Source: JBIOHJ01 sp044448905 (GTDB lineage Bacteria; Bacteroidota; Bacteroidia; AKYH767-A; OLB10). Taken from it: a stretch of DNA of 16,043 nt. The notes under the pieces were generated by a model. That model did not search any database. It was not told the DNA's origin and worked only from the letters and a program-made list of their open reading frames with translations. How positions within the stretch are numbered: position 1 is the stretch's first letter; each line of letters begins with the position of its first letter. The position numbers were made by a program, and so were the translations under genes. The stretch is taken from NCBI GenBank assembly GCA_044448905.1, contig JBIOHJ010000076.1, positions 1-16,043 on the forward strand. The letters run 5' to 3'. This document shows positions 1 to 8,008 of the stretch, piece after piece.

Positions 1-3000
1 AATACGCCACCAAAAAATTCTCCAAACGGTATTTTGGCAGGTTGTTCATCAACCACAGCTCAAAAAGATCTCGATATAAATAACGTACGTACCCGTATTC
101 TTGTAGGGGGCGATATGTGGTGGGATCTTACTACAGCACAATACGAAGTGCCCAAAGGCTCTCAAAAGCATTCGGTATTTGCAGGCGCTTTGTGGATTGG
201 AGGAGTGGATGCGGGCGGACAGGTTAAAGTTGCCGGGCAAACGTACCGCCAAACCGGTTTTGATTTTTGGGGCGGACCGATGGATGTAAATACGGTTTCA
301 ATTTCGAATGCCCGCTGCCTTGAATTCGATAGACATTGGAGACTGCGTAAAGCCGATGTTCTTAAATATATTGCTGACCCCGGCTTTGTACCCAATCCTG
401 CCGATCCGGATGAAGCCGAATCAAAACAAAGTATTGCAGAATGGCCTGGCAATGGACGATATCCGGGAGAAGACCAGTTCCTGGCGCCTTTTTTTGATGA
501 AAACAGCGATGGCAATTATGATCCCAATGCTGGCGATTATCCCCATTACCTTATTTCACGAACTGATTTGACCCCGCCCCGCGATGTTGATTATGGAATA
601 TTCGCTCCAAACATTCCTAAGGTTGTTTGCAACGATTACATTTTTGGCGACCAGACTATATGGTGGGTTTTTAACGATGTGGGAAATGTACATTCCGAAA
701 CCAATTCCACTCCAATTGGCATGGAAATACGCGCCCAGGCATTCGCGTTTAAAACCAATGATGAAATAAATGACATGACATTTTACAAATACCAGATAAT
801 AAACCGGTCTACATTTACTCTTACCAATACCTATTTTGGCCAATGGATAGATCCGGATTTAGGGTGGGCTGATGACGATTTTGTGGGTTGTGATGTAAAA
901 CGAGGATTGGGTTTTGTTTACAATGGAGATGCCGATGATGATATAAATTCTGGAGGGTATGGATTAAATCCTCCTGCATTGGGTGTTGATTTTTTCCAGG
1001 GACCTTCAGCCGATGTAAATGATGGCATTGACAACGATAAAGACGGATGCCCTGATTGTACTTACCTGCTGGATGCAAACCTTAATCAGATTAACGTGGG
1101 CGATGATACGTTACCTGAACAAATCATTATGGCAAAATTTGTTTATTACAATAATGACTTTAGCCCTAATGGAAACCCGGTCGGGTTTGACGATTATTAT
1201 AAATACCTTAAGGGAATCTGGAGGGATGGAATTTTAATGACCCATACATGCAGTGGAAGATCTCCCGGCCCCTTGGCAAACTACATGTTCCCGGGCGATC
1301 TTCATGGGGGATCTACCGACCCTGATTTTGCAGATGACATGAATGAATCTTCTTGTGGAAATACCGGTGCCGACCGCAGGTTTCTGCAGTCAGCCGGAGC
1401 ATTCACATTACAACCGGGAGCTGTTAATTATATTACAACAGGATTGGTATGGAGAAAAGCCAGCCAGGGCGGGCCTTTGGCATCGGTTGATCTTGTAAAG
1501 CTTGCCGATGATAAGGCGCAGGCATTATTTGACAACTGCTTTAAAGTTCTTGATGGCCCCGATGCACCCGATTTGGTATTCCGCGAATTAGACAAAGAAG
1601 TGATTTTATCACTTCAAAATACCGACAACGAATTTGTAGAGCGCTATGCGGTAACGGATAAAACTTTAGTTGATACTACTTTATCTGATGAAGCCAAAAA
1701 ATTCAAATTCCAGGGATACCAGATTTACCAGGTAAAAGATGCAACGGTAGCTGTAAGCGACTTAAAGAATCCTGACAAGGCAAGGCTCTTATTCCAGTGC
1801 GATGTAAAAGATACCATTGCGCGGATAGTAAATTATACATTCGACCCATCATTCAACAGCACCGTACCTACCGAAGAAGTAAGTGGCGGAAACGAAGGCA
1901 TATCGCATACCTTTAAAATTGACCGTGATTTATTTGCCACAGGCAGCACACAACTGGTCAACCATAAAACATATTTTTACACAGCCGTTTCGTATGCCTA
2001 TAATAATTACCAGACGTTTAAGCCCGACAGTGCGTTTTTAGGCGGTCAAAACAAACCTTACCTCAGGGGACGAAACAACATAAAAACCTACACCGCCATT
2101 CCGCACATCACCACCACCGAAAATAACGGAACGGTATTGAATTCGGAATATGGCGATGGCCCGGTCATTACCCGCATCGAAGGCCAGGGCAACGGGGGCC
2201 AGATACTCGACCTTACCCAATCAACCATTGACGAACTGATGGGCAGCGCATCGGGCTACCGCTCGCTATACCCGAAATACCAGGGTGGCAGCGGGCCCAT
2301 CAATGTAAAAGTATATGACCCGATGCTGGTAAAAGGCTTGAATTTTGAAAACCGGTTTAGCGGAATTACTGACAGCGACCGCTGGACTATGATAGAAACC
2401 GGATCATCAACATCGGTAAAAGAAGACACTACGTTAAATCAGATTTATGAACAGGTTTTTGCATTCGATCATAAACAAAACAACCTGCAATTAAACTGGG
2501 GCATCAGCGCCAACATACACAACGTAATAGAAGCGGGTAAACCGGGAGCAATCAACAATGCGTTCTTAGAAGCCACCATCGAATACACCGATAATTCCAA
2601 ACGCTGGCTCAATTCATTGAAAGATGTTGACGGAACTCCTCCCGAAAACTGGATACTGAGTGGAACCCTTGCAGATGATTATGCTGGCGATGATGATCAG
2701 ATCTATGAAGGATTGCTAGACGGAACATGGGCACCGGTAAAACTTGCCAATAATAAAGATACACTCGGAGTAAGGCCATCTCAAAATGGCATATTCCCTG
2801 CAATTTTCGAAGCACAATTACAGCTTTCGCCAGGGGGTCCATATAAAACGGGTATAGCCAGCGTTGATATAGTAATCACAAATGACAGAAGTAAATGGAG
2901 CCGCGCAGCAGTTATTGAAACGGGAGCCTTTACCAATCTATGTGAAGGTAATGCACTTAAATGGAACTTACGCAAAGCACCATCGGTAGATAAAAGCGGA

Positions 3001-4143
3001 CAGCCTTATTATGACAACAATGGCAACATTAATCTTAACGCTAATTCAGGCGAAGCCACATTAGTATCTGATTCGGGTATGAGTTGGTTTCCCGGATATG
3101 CTTATAATCTGGAAACAGGTGAAAGATTAAATATAGCATTTGGTGAAAACTCTTCTTTTATTGATGATAACGGTCGCGACATGAAATGGAACCCGTCAAG
3201 CCGTCTATACAGACCGGAAAGCTCTGAAGTTGATACCGTATTCGGAGGCATGCATTATATATGGATATTCGGACACAATGGAGACCTGTTCAGCGATGTG
3301 CCAAATTATGACCATTGCCAGGTAATATTCAATAAACTTGACTCTGCAGCAAAAAGTGGCAGTGTGAATTCGATCTTGCGCAAACACGTATGGAAAGATG
3401 CCATGTGGACAACCATACCCATACAGGATGCCAGCAAAGAATTCCTTGCAGCCGATGTAACCATCCGCTTACGCGTAGCCCGCACTTATCGCAGGTATAA
3501 CACCAACCTTGATGCAGGCACTTATCTTACCAGCGTCAATACACTAACGGCCGGCACATCCTATTATGTGATAAGCGGCAATGCCATATACGGCACCACC
3601 ACCTACCAGGCCGACAATTTCTTTACCGTTCCCGACACAGCCACAGGCATCAACCTTACCTTTACCGGTTCGGGGCTGATAGCACCAACGCTAAACGGGG
3701 CTAATCCTTTGTACAGGTTTGGCACTTCCGACCTGGCTGCAAGCTTAAACAATCTCGATGCAGCCAAAGATGCATTAGACCTGATTAACATAGTGCCCAA
3801 TCCATATTATGCGTATTCGGCTTATGAAGGTACAACCAATGTTGCCGGGCAGCTGGATAACCGGGTTAAGATTACTAATCTGCCACCGCGGTGTACCGTT
3901 TCTATATTTACGATGAACGGAAAACTCATCAGGCGTTTTCAGCGCGATGTAGCAGTTGATAATTCACTGGGAGGTGAAAAAGAAACCAACAGCGAAACCG
4001 CCCAGGACTGGGATTTGAAAAATACAGCTGGTATTACCATTGGCAGCGGTATTTATCTTATCCATGTTGAAGCTCCCGGTTTAGGAGAACGTACGCTGAA
4101 ATGGTTTGGTGTGCTGCGTCCTATTGATCTGGATTCGTTTTGA
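1..4143 (+). CDS. Large secreted-type Bacteroidota protein with Ca-loop motifs and a FlgD/T9SS-like C-terminal domain (5' end outside window)
   Basis: The frame is open from base 1. A TTG at 34 could start it, but coding continues upstream (NTPPKNSPNGI), so the start and any signal peptide probably lie outside the window. At least 1,380 residues are present. The N-terminal block, with AGCSSTTAQKDLDINNVR and then HSVFAGALWIGG, is a segment I recognise from large Bacteroidota exported proteins of unknown function. An Asp-rich loop DENSDGNYDPNAGD (about 496-537) resembles a dockerin/EF-type calcium loop, and DVNDGIDNDKDGCPDC (about 1012-1059) resembles a thrombospondin type 3 loop. The C-terminus (about 3781-4140) has PNPYY, VSIFTMNGKLIR and SGIYLIHV, the strand pattern of FlgD-Ig/T9SS sorting domains. 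It ends in KWFGVLRPIDLDSF rather than the usual short basic tail. A PorV/PorQ-family gene follows 42 nt later, so the two are probably co-transcribed. Secretion through T9SS is inferred, and the molecular function is unknown. Confidence 0.85.
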   Translation, partial: NTPPKNSPNGILAGCSSTTAQKDLDINNVRTRILVGGDMWWDLTTAQYEVPKGSQKHSVFAGALWIGGVDAGGQVKVAGQTYRQTGFDFWGGPMDVNTVSISNARCLEFDRHWRLRKADVLKYIADPGFVPNPADPDEAESKQSIAEWPGNGRYPGEDQFLAPFFDENSDGNYDPNAGDYPHYLISRTDLTPPRDVDYGIFAPNIPKVVCNDYIFGDQTIWWVFNDVGNVHSETNSTPIGMEIRAQAFAFKTNDEINDMTFYKYQIINRSTFTLTNTYFGQWIDPDLGWADDDFVGCDVKRGLGFVYNGDADDDINSGGYGLNPPALGVDFFQGPSADVNDGIDNDKDGCPDCTYLLDANLNQINVGDDTLPEQIIMAKFVYYNNDFSPNGNPVGFDDYYKYLKGIWRDGILMTHTCSGRSPGPLANYMFPGDLHGGSTDPDFADDMNESSCGNTGADRRFLQSAGAFTLQPGAVNYITTGLVWRKASQGGPLASVDLVKLADDKAQALFDNCFKVLDGPDAPDLVFRELDKEVILSLQNTDNEFVERYAVTDKTLVDTTLSDEAKKFKFQGYQIYQVKDATVAVSDLKNPDKARLLFQCDVKDTIARIVNYTFDPSFNSTVPTEEVSGGNEGISHTFKIDRDLFATGSTQLVNHKTYFYTAVSYAYNNYQTFKPDSAFLGGQNKPYLRGRNNIKTYTAIPHITTTENNGTVLNSEYGDGPVITRIEGQGNGGQILDLTQSTIDELMGSASGYRSLYPKYQGGSGPINVKVYDPMLVKGLNFENRFSGITDSDRWTMIETGSSTSVKEDTTLNQIYEQVFAFDHKQNNLQLNWGISANIHNVIEAGKPGAINNAFLEATIEYTDNSKRWLNSLKDVDGTPPENWILSGTLADDYAGDDDQIYEGLLDGTWAPVKLANNKDTLGVRPSQNGIFPAIFEAQLQLSPGGPYKTGIASVDIVITNDRSKWSRAAVIETGAFTNLCEGNALKWNLRKAPSVDKSGQPYYDNNGNINLNANSGEATLVSDSGMSWFPGYAYNLETGERLNIAFGENSSFIDDNGRDMKWNPSSRLYRPESSEVDTVFGGMHYIWIFGHNGDLFSDVPNYDHCQVIFNKLDSAAKSGSVNSILRKHVWKDAMWTTIPIQDASKEFLAADVTIRLRVARTYRRYNTNLDAGTYLTSVNTLTAGTSYYVISGNAIYGTTTYQADNFFTVPDTATGINLTFTGSGLIAPTLNGANPLYRFGTSDLAASLNNLDAAKDALDLINIVPNPYYAYSAYEGTTNVAGQLDNRVKITNLPPRCTVSIFTMNGKLIRRFQRDVAVDNSLGGEKETNSETAQDWDLKNTAGITIGSGIYLIHVEAPGLGERTLKWFGVLRPIDLDSF

Positions 4144-4185
4144 TGAAAAATTAAAAACTAACCTTAATTGCTAAAAATAAAAAAT

Positions 4186-5250
4186 ATGATAAAGCATTTT
4201 AAAAAAATAGTTTGTTTATCTATTACAACTATTTTACTCCAATCCGGTAATTCTGTTTTTGCAGGTAATGAAGACCGTTCAGGTCAGGCGGGAGCATCCC
4301 AGATGTTGATTAATCCCTGGGCACGTTCATCAGGATGGGGAGGGGTGAATATAGCTTCTGTAAGAGGGGTTGAATCTATTTATTTAAATGTTGCGGGTGC
4401 TGCATTTGTTAAAAAAACAGAAATAGCGTTTACCAATACGCAGTATTTAAAAGGATCTGAAATAAGCATTAATTCATTGGGAATCTCTCAGAAAGTAGGA
4501 TCTTCTAGCGTAATTAGCATATCAATCATGTCGATGAGTTTAGGTGACATACCTATTACTACTGAAATAACTCCCGAAGGAGGAACCGGAACATATTCAC
4601 CTCAATTTATAAATTTTGGACTTTCTTACTCAAAAGAATTTTCCAATAGTATTTATGGAGGCATTTCAGTCAAATCAATTTCCGAATCAATTTCTGATTT
4701 GAAAGCTTCGGGTTTCGCATTTGATGCAGGTATTATGTATATAACCGGTAATAATGAAAATAAAGACAATCTGAAATTTGGGATTTCACTTAAGAATGTA
4801 GGGGCTCCTATGAAATATTCGGGTGACGGACTTTCTGTTAAGGTAGCGTCTTTATCAGGTAATTACCAGCTTACTGTTGAACAACGTTCTGAAAAATTCG
4901 AAATTCCTTCCTTAGTTAATATCGGAATTTCGTATGATTTTGAACTTGCTGCCAATCATAAAATAACTGCCGCTGCAGATTTTGTTTCCAATTCGTTCAG
5001 CAGTGATAACTATGGATTGGGTTTAGAATATACTTTTAAAAAGTTATTCAGCCTGAGAACGGGTTATGTTTATGAAAATAACTTGTCGGATGCCGAAGAA
5101 TCGCTTACGGTTTCTAACGGTATTTCGGGTGGCGTAACATTTGAAATTCCGCTTGGTAAAACCGGCAAATCCTTTGGCATTGATTATTCTTATCAAACCA
5201 CACGTTATTTCGATGGCACGCATCGTATAGGCGCCAGGATAACATTATAA
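4186..5250 (+). CDS. PorV/PorQ family outer-membrane beta-barrel protein
   Basis: The protein has 354 residues. I chose the ATG at 4186 over the in-frame TTG at 4168 because it gives a clean signal peptide: MIKHFKKIV, a hydrophobic core, then a likely signal peptidase site after NSVFA (residue 26). The mature start carries AGASQMLINPWARSSGWGG and then RGVESIYLNVAG, which I recognise as the conserved N-terminus of PorV/PorQ proteins. The rest alternates polar and hydrophobic residues, as in a beta-barrel, and ends in the aromatic/hydrophobic strand RIGARITL. PorV is the T9SS outer-membrane protein that receives sorting-domain substrates from the translocon and passes them to the sortase complex; PorQ is related. 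Bacteroidota carry several paralogues, so this one need not be the core PorV. Its position 42 nt behind a large secreted-type protein and directly before a terminator suggests a dedicated partner (inference). Confidence 0.85.
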   Translation: MIKHFKKIVCLSITTILLQSGNSVFAGNEDRSGQAGASQMLINPWARSSGWGGVNIASVRGVESIYLNVAGAAFVKKTEIAFTNTQYLKGSEISINSLGISQKVGSSSVISISIMSMSLGDIPITTEITPEGGTGTYSPQFINFGLSYSKEFSNSIYGGISVKSISESISDLKASGFAFDAGIMYITGNNENKDNLKFGISLKNVGAPMKYSGDGLSVKVASLSGNYQLTVEQRSEKFEIPSLVNIGISYDFELAANHKITAAADFVSNSFSSDNYGLGLEYTFKKLFSLRTGYVYENNLSDAEESLTVSNGISGGVTFEIPLGKTGKSFGIDYSYQTTRYFDGTHRIGARITL

Positions 5251-5272
5251 CCTATTATTAAGATTCTTGAGC

Positions 5273-5306
5273 AGAGGACCCTGTCATACGGGGTCTTCTT
5301 TTATTT
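5273..5306 (+). terminator. Rho-independent terminator after the PorV-like gene
   Basis: The stem AGAGGACCC (5273-5281) pairs with GGGTCTTCT (5291-5299) over 9 bp, with one G-T wobble and a 9-nt loop. A T-rich run follows (5300-5306 and beyond). It lies 22 nt after the stop codon and separates the secretion pair from greA. The next start codon is only about 28 nt further on, and I see no clear TAnnTTTG element between them. greA may therefore rely on read-through or on a promoter that overlaps the terminator. Confidence 0.85.
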
Positions 5307-5334
5307 TAATAACTAATCATAAATAAAAATAGAA

Positions 5335-5808
5335 ATGAGTGAGATAATATATTTGACACCTGAAGGATTGAAAAAACTAAAGGACGAGATCCATTATATG
5401 AAAAATGTTGAGCGTCCTAATATTTCAAAACAGATTTCGGAAGCCCGTGATAAAGGCGACTTATCTGAAAATGCCGAATACGATGCAGCCAAAGACGCAC
5501 AAGGAATGCTGGAGCTTAAAATTTCAAAGCTCGAAGAAACGCTTAGCAATGCCCGCATTATTGACGAATCGAAGATTGATGCTTCTAAAGTTTCAGTCCT
5601 AAGCAAAGTAAAAATTAAAAATCTGTCAAACAAACAAATGGTGATGTACACACTTGTTGCCGAAAATGAGGCTGATTTAAAAAGCGGAAAAATTTCTGTT
5701 ACTTCACCAATAGGCAAAGGATTGCTCGGAAAAAAAGTTGGAGAGGTTGCCGAAATCGAAATTCCTTCAGGAAAAATAAAATTTGAGATAGTTGATATTT
5801 CAAGATAA
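5335..5808 (+). CDS. greA: Transcription elongation factor GreA
   Basis: At 157 residues this is the normal GreA length. Residues 1-75 form the N-terminal antiparallel coiled coil, with the tip motif GDLSENAEYDAAKD (41-54). Asp42 and Glu45 match the acidic tip residues that reach the RNA polymerase active site through the secondary channel and stimulate cleavage of backtracked RNA. Residues 80-157 are the C-terminal FKBP-like domain, with VLSKVKIKNL, SVTSPIGKGLLGKKVGE and a final FEIVDI strand. The ATG at 5335 puts the conserved start IYLTPEGLKKL in place. The gene heads a tight co-directional run, with only 3 nt to the next start. Identification is firm; no promoter could be assigned. Confidence 0.97.
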   Translation: MSEIIYLTPEGLKKLKDEIHYMKNVERPNISKQISEARDKGDLSENAEYDAAKDAQGMLELKISKLEETLSNARIIDESKIDASKVSVLSKVKIKNLSNKQMVMYTLVAENEADLKSGKISVTSPIGKGLLGKKVGEVAEIEIPSGKIKFEIVDISR

Positions 5809-5811
5809 ATA

Positions 5812-6219
5812 ATGGCGAGCATTTTTACGAAAATTGTAAATGGCGAATTACCATCTTACAAAATTGCTGAAACTGAAAAGTTTCTGGCTTTTCTGAATAT
5901 TTATCCGTTAGTAGAAGGGCATACACTGGTTATTCCTAAAAAAGAAATTGATTATATTTTTGATTTGGATGATGAGCTTTTAAAGGAGCTTTTTGTGTTT
6001 GCAAAAAAAGTTGGGCTGGCAATTGAAAAGGTAATTCCGTGCAAGCGGATAGGTATTTCGGTTATCGGGCTTGAAGTTTCTCATGCGCACATTCATTTAA
6101 TTCCGCTTAATAAAATGAGCGATATGAATTTTGATATGCCCAAGCTTTCTTTTTCGCCTGATGAATTCAATACAACAGCTTCGGCAATCAGCAAGTCTTT
6201 TTTATCGTTATACAAATAA
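5812..6219 (+). CDS. HIT family protein (histidine triad nucleotide hydrolase)
   Basis: The protein has 135 residues and a complete HIT fold. It has the N-terminal IFTKIVNGELPSYKI (4-18), GHTLVIPK (36-43) with His37, and the histidine triad HAHIHLIPL (91-99) with His91, His93 and His95. The middle histidine is the nucleophile in this family, whose members hydrolyse nucleoside phosphoramidates or related AMP/GMP conjugates. Here Cys77 and Ile83 stand where Hint proteins often have other residues, so the exact substrate is open. The start lies 3 nt after the greA stop, which implies translational coupling. A greA-HIT pair followed by a Rieske gene suggests a shared transcript rather than a shared pathway. 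The protein is expected in the cytoplasm; the physiological substrate is unknown. Confidence 0.93.
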   Translation: MASIFTKIVNGELPSYKIAETEKFLAFLNIYPLVEGHTLVIPKKEIDYIFDLDDELLKELFVFAKKVGLAIEKVIPCKRIGISVIGLEVSHAHIHLIPLNKMSDMNFDMPKLSFSPDEFNTTASAISKSFLSLYK

Positions 6220-6234
6220 TCTTTTTAATAGTAT

Positions 6235-7335
6235 ATGGCTGGAAAAAAAACTGCGGATGGTCTTTCGGTTCACCGCGATGTTGCGTTGGCAAAAACTATT
6301 GCTAAAGATTTTTACCTGGATAAAAAATATTTCGAGCTATCTAAAGAGAAAATATTCGCGCCTTCGTGGCAGTTTATTGGTGATACGGGGATGATAAGCG
6401 GAAATGAAAACATTCACCCTTTTACTTTGTTTGAAAACTTTTTAGATGAACCGCTTGTCATAACAAAAGACAAACAACATAACTTCCGCTGCCTTTCCAA
6501 TGTGTGTACGCACCGCGGAAACATTATTGCAGACAAAAGCTGCACGGCAGCGAATTTGCGTTGCAGGTATCACGGGCGGATTTTTAATCTCGATGGTAAA
6601 TTTCATTCGATGCCTGAATTTAAAGAGGTAAAAAATTTTCCATCGGCATCTGATAACCTCACATCCCTTCCGTTATTTCAATGGGGAAAATTCTTATTTG
6701 CTTCGTTAAACAAAAAAAACAAACCTGAAAAATATTTTGACAGTATGATGAAACGGATGAACTGGCTTCCGTTAGATAAGTTTTCTTTTTCGGGATTTTC
6801 AAAAGATTATCCTGTGAATACACACTGGGCTTTGTATTGTGAAAACTACTTGGAGGGTTTTCATATTCCGTTTGTTCATGCAAGGCTTAACGAGGTAATT
6901 GATTTTGGAAATTATAAAACCGAATTGTTTGATAATGGTGTTTTGCAGGTTGGTTTTTCAAAAGATGAAAAGCACTGTTTTGATTTACCTGAATCTTCTC
7001 CTGATTACGGTAAGAATGTCGCAGCATATTACTTTTTTATATTCCCTAATATGATGTTTAATTTTTATCCGTGGGGATTATCGATTAATATTGTAAAACC
7101 TGTATCAATCAATCAATCAAAAATTTCTTTTCTTAATTATGTGTGGAATGAGAATAAATTAAATAATGGTGCAGGTGCTGATTTGCACACTGTTGAAATG
7201 GAAGACGAAGAAGTGGTGCAGAATGTGCAGCGTGGGATTCGTTCACGTTTTTATAAATATGGGAGGTACTCGGTTGCACGCGAGCAGGGAGTGCATCATT
7301 TTCATAGGATGGTTGAGAAGGTGATGAAGAAATGA
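6235..7335 (+). CDS. Rieske [2Fe-2S] non-heme iron oxygenase, alpha-subunit type (CntA/choline monooxygenase-like)
   Basis: The protein has 366 residues and starts 15 nt after the HIT gene. The Rieske domain spans about 42-160, with cluster ligands Cys91, His93, Cys110 and His113 in CTHRG and CRYHG. The C-terminal catalytic domain has ENYLEGFHIPFVH (203-215). His210 and His215 are the mononuclear iron ligands, and an acidic residue in EMEDEEVVQNVQRG (321-334), probably Asp324, is the third. Glu207 sits where many ring-hydroxylating dioxygenases have a bridging Asp. Glu at this position is known from carnitine monooxygenase CntA and quaternary-amine relatives. The ending HHFHRM also resembles that group. 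Such enzymes need an electron-donating reductase, and none is encoded here. Eight consecutive A at 6243-6250 and a (TCAA)4 run at 7105-7120 lie inside the gene. The substrate is unknown; an N-alkylated amine or an aromatic compound are both possible. Confidence 0.9.
   Translation: MAGKKTADGLSVHRDVALAKTIAKDFYLDKKYFELSKEKIFAPSWQFIGDTGMISGNENIHPFTLFENFLDEPLVITKDKQHNFRCLSNVCTHRGNIIADKSCTAANLRCRYHGRIFNLDGKFHSMPEFKEVKNFPSASDNLTSLPLFQWGKFLFASLNKKNKPEKYFDSMMKRMNWLPLDKFSFSGFSKDYPVNTHWALYCENYLEGFHIPFVHARLNEVIDFGNYKTELFDNGVLQVGFSKDEKHCFDLPESSPDYGKNVAAYYFFIFPNMMFNFYPWGLSINIVKPVSINQSKISFLNYVWNENKLNNGAGADLHTVEMEDEEVVQNVQRGIRSRFYKYGRYSVAREQGVHHFHRMVEKVMKK
7105..7120 (+). repeat. (TCAA)4 tetranucleotide repeat inside the Rieske gene
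   Basis: Four exact TCAA copies encode Ser-Ile-Asn-Gln-Ser starting at residue 291. Loss or gain of one unit would shift the frame before the third iron ligand (about Asp324). Four copies is short for a phase-variable tract. Confidence 0.7.
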
Positions 7336-7418
7336 TTTTTATTTATTTAACCTGAAGGCGCACGTAAGGGCAATTGATGAAAGGTCAGTAAGAAATATTA
7401 AGCTGGTAATTCAATATT

Positions 7419-7453
7419 GGAGGCGGGAAGTCGGAGACAGGAAACCTGAAATC
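7419..7453. repeat. Degenerate 7-nt tandem repeat, five units, between convergent genes
   Basis: Five consecutive heptamers read GGAGGCG, GGAAGTC, GGAGACA, GGAAACC and TGAAATC, an approximate consensus of GGARRYC. They fill the end of the 126-nt gap (7336-7461) between the Rieske stop and the convergent small membrane gene stop. No convincing terminator or other structure was found in the rest of this gap. The repeat is non-coding as far as I can see. Confidence 0.55.
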
Positions 7454-7461
7454 AAAATCAA

Positions 7462-7653
7462 TTACTCTTCTTTCTTTTTGGTTTTTTCGTGCCAGAAATG
7501 TGCTCCCACATTTGCTATTATTATGGCTCCAACGGCAAATATCCAGGCTTTATTTTTAAAATCCGGAATTTCCCATATCAGGTTAAACAAAAACAATAAT
7601 CCGCAAATAATTAATGTGAGAATAATAGCTTTTAAGGTCTTGGGATGAACCAT
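7462..7653 (-). CDS. Small hypothetical protein with two membrane segments
   Basis: The protein has 63 residues and starts at the ATG at 7653-7651. Residues 8-27 (rich in Ile, Leu and Phe) and 36-53 (AWIFAVGAIIIANVGAHF) are predicted membrane helices joined by a short loop, EIPDFKNK. The C-terminus is strongly charged (KTKKKEE), so by the positive-inside rule both ends probably face the cytoplasm. It starts 7 nt after the MmcQ/YjbR stop and is the last gene of the minus-strand series. I do not recognise a family. The close spacing, acceptable codon use and two well-formed helices support a real gene, but no function can be given. Confidence 0.7.
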   Translation of the reverse strand: MVHPKTLKAIILTLIICGLLFLFNLIWEIPDFKNKAWIFAVGAIIIANVGAHFWHEKTKKKEE

Positions 7654-7660
7654 ATAAAAT

Positions 7661-8008
7661 TTAATTCAGCTTCAGTTTATTAATAATATTTTTTGGCAGT
7701 TTGTTTTTTTTTATTTCATATGCTTGCATTAAAAAATATTCCCATTCTTTTTTTGTAAAGCGGTTTTCATCCTGAACCTGTATCCATTTGTTACGTGCCA
7801 TATATGGGGCCGGTATTATTCCATCGGTTTCAATCAATTCATCAAATTCATCTGGCTTCACAGCAAATGAAACTCTGAATGGCAGAACAAGGCACGTAAC
7901 AACAAACATTTTTTCAGCGAGCAGAAAACATAAATCGTTTTCCCATTTTACATCTTCAGTAACATGAGGAAGCTCTAAACAATATTTCCGGATTTCTTCA
8001 ATATTCAT
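7661..8008 (-). CDS. MmcQ/YjbR family protein
   Basis: The protein has 115 residues, the usual length for this family. It matches the MmcQ/YjbR pattern from end to end: MNIEEIRKYCLELPHVTEDVKW at the start, a central strand set with FAVKPDEFDEL, then PAPYMARNKWIQV and a C-terminal helix with SYxL-like spacing (YFLMQAYEIKKNKLPK). Members adopt a CyaY/frataxin-like fold and are often annotated as DNA-binding, but their biochemical role is poorly established. The ATG at 8008 lies inside the end of the upstream acetyltransferase gene (an 11-nt overlap), so the two are probably translationally coupled. Expected in the cytoplasm. Confidence 0.88.
   Translation of the reverse strand: MNIEEIRKYCLELPHVTEDVKWENDLCFLLAEKMFVVTCLVLPFRVSFAVKPDEFDELIETDGIIPAPYMARNKWIQVQDENRFTKKEWEYFLMQAYEIKKNKLPKNIINKLKLN

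Noticed and set aside
5394..5822. 142-codon open frame antisense to greA
   Set aside because: It lies entirely opposite a well-identified gene, has a low-complexity Ser/Ile/Phe composition, and has no family motif.
7394..7418. Two AATATT copies as a possible terminator after the Rieske gene
   Set aside because: Six AT-only base pairs with a 13-nt loop and no T run do not make a credible terminator.
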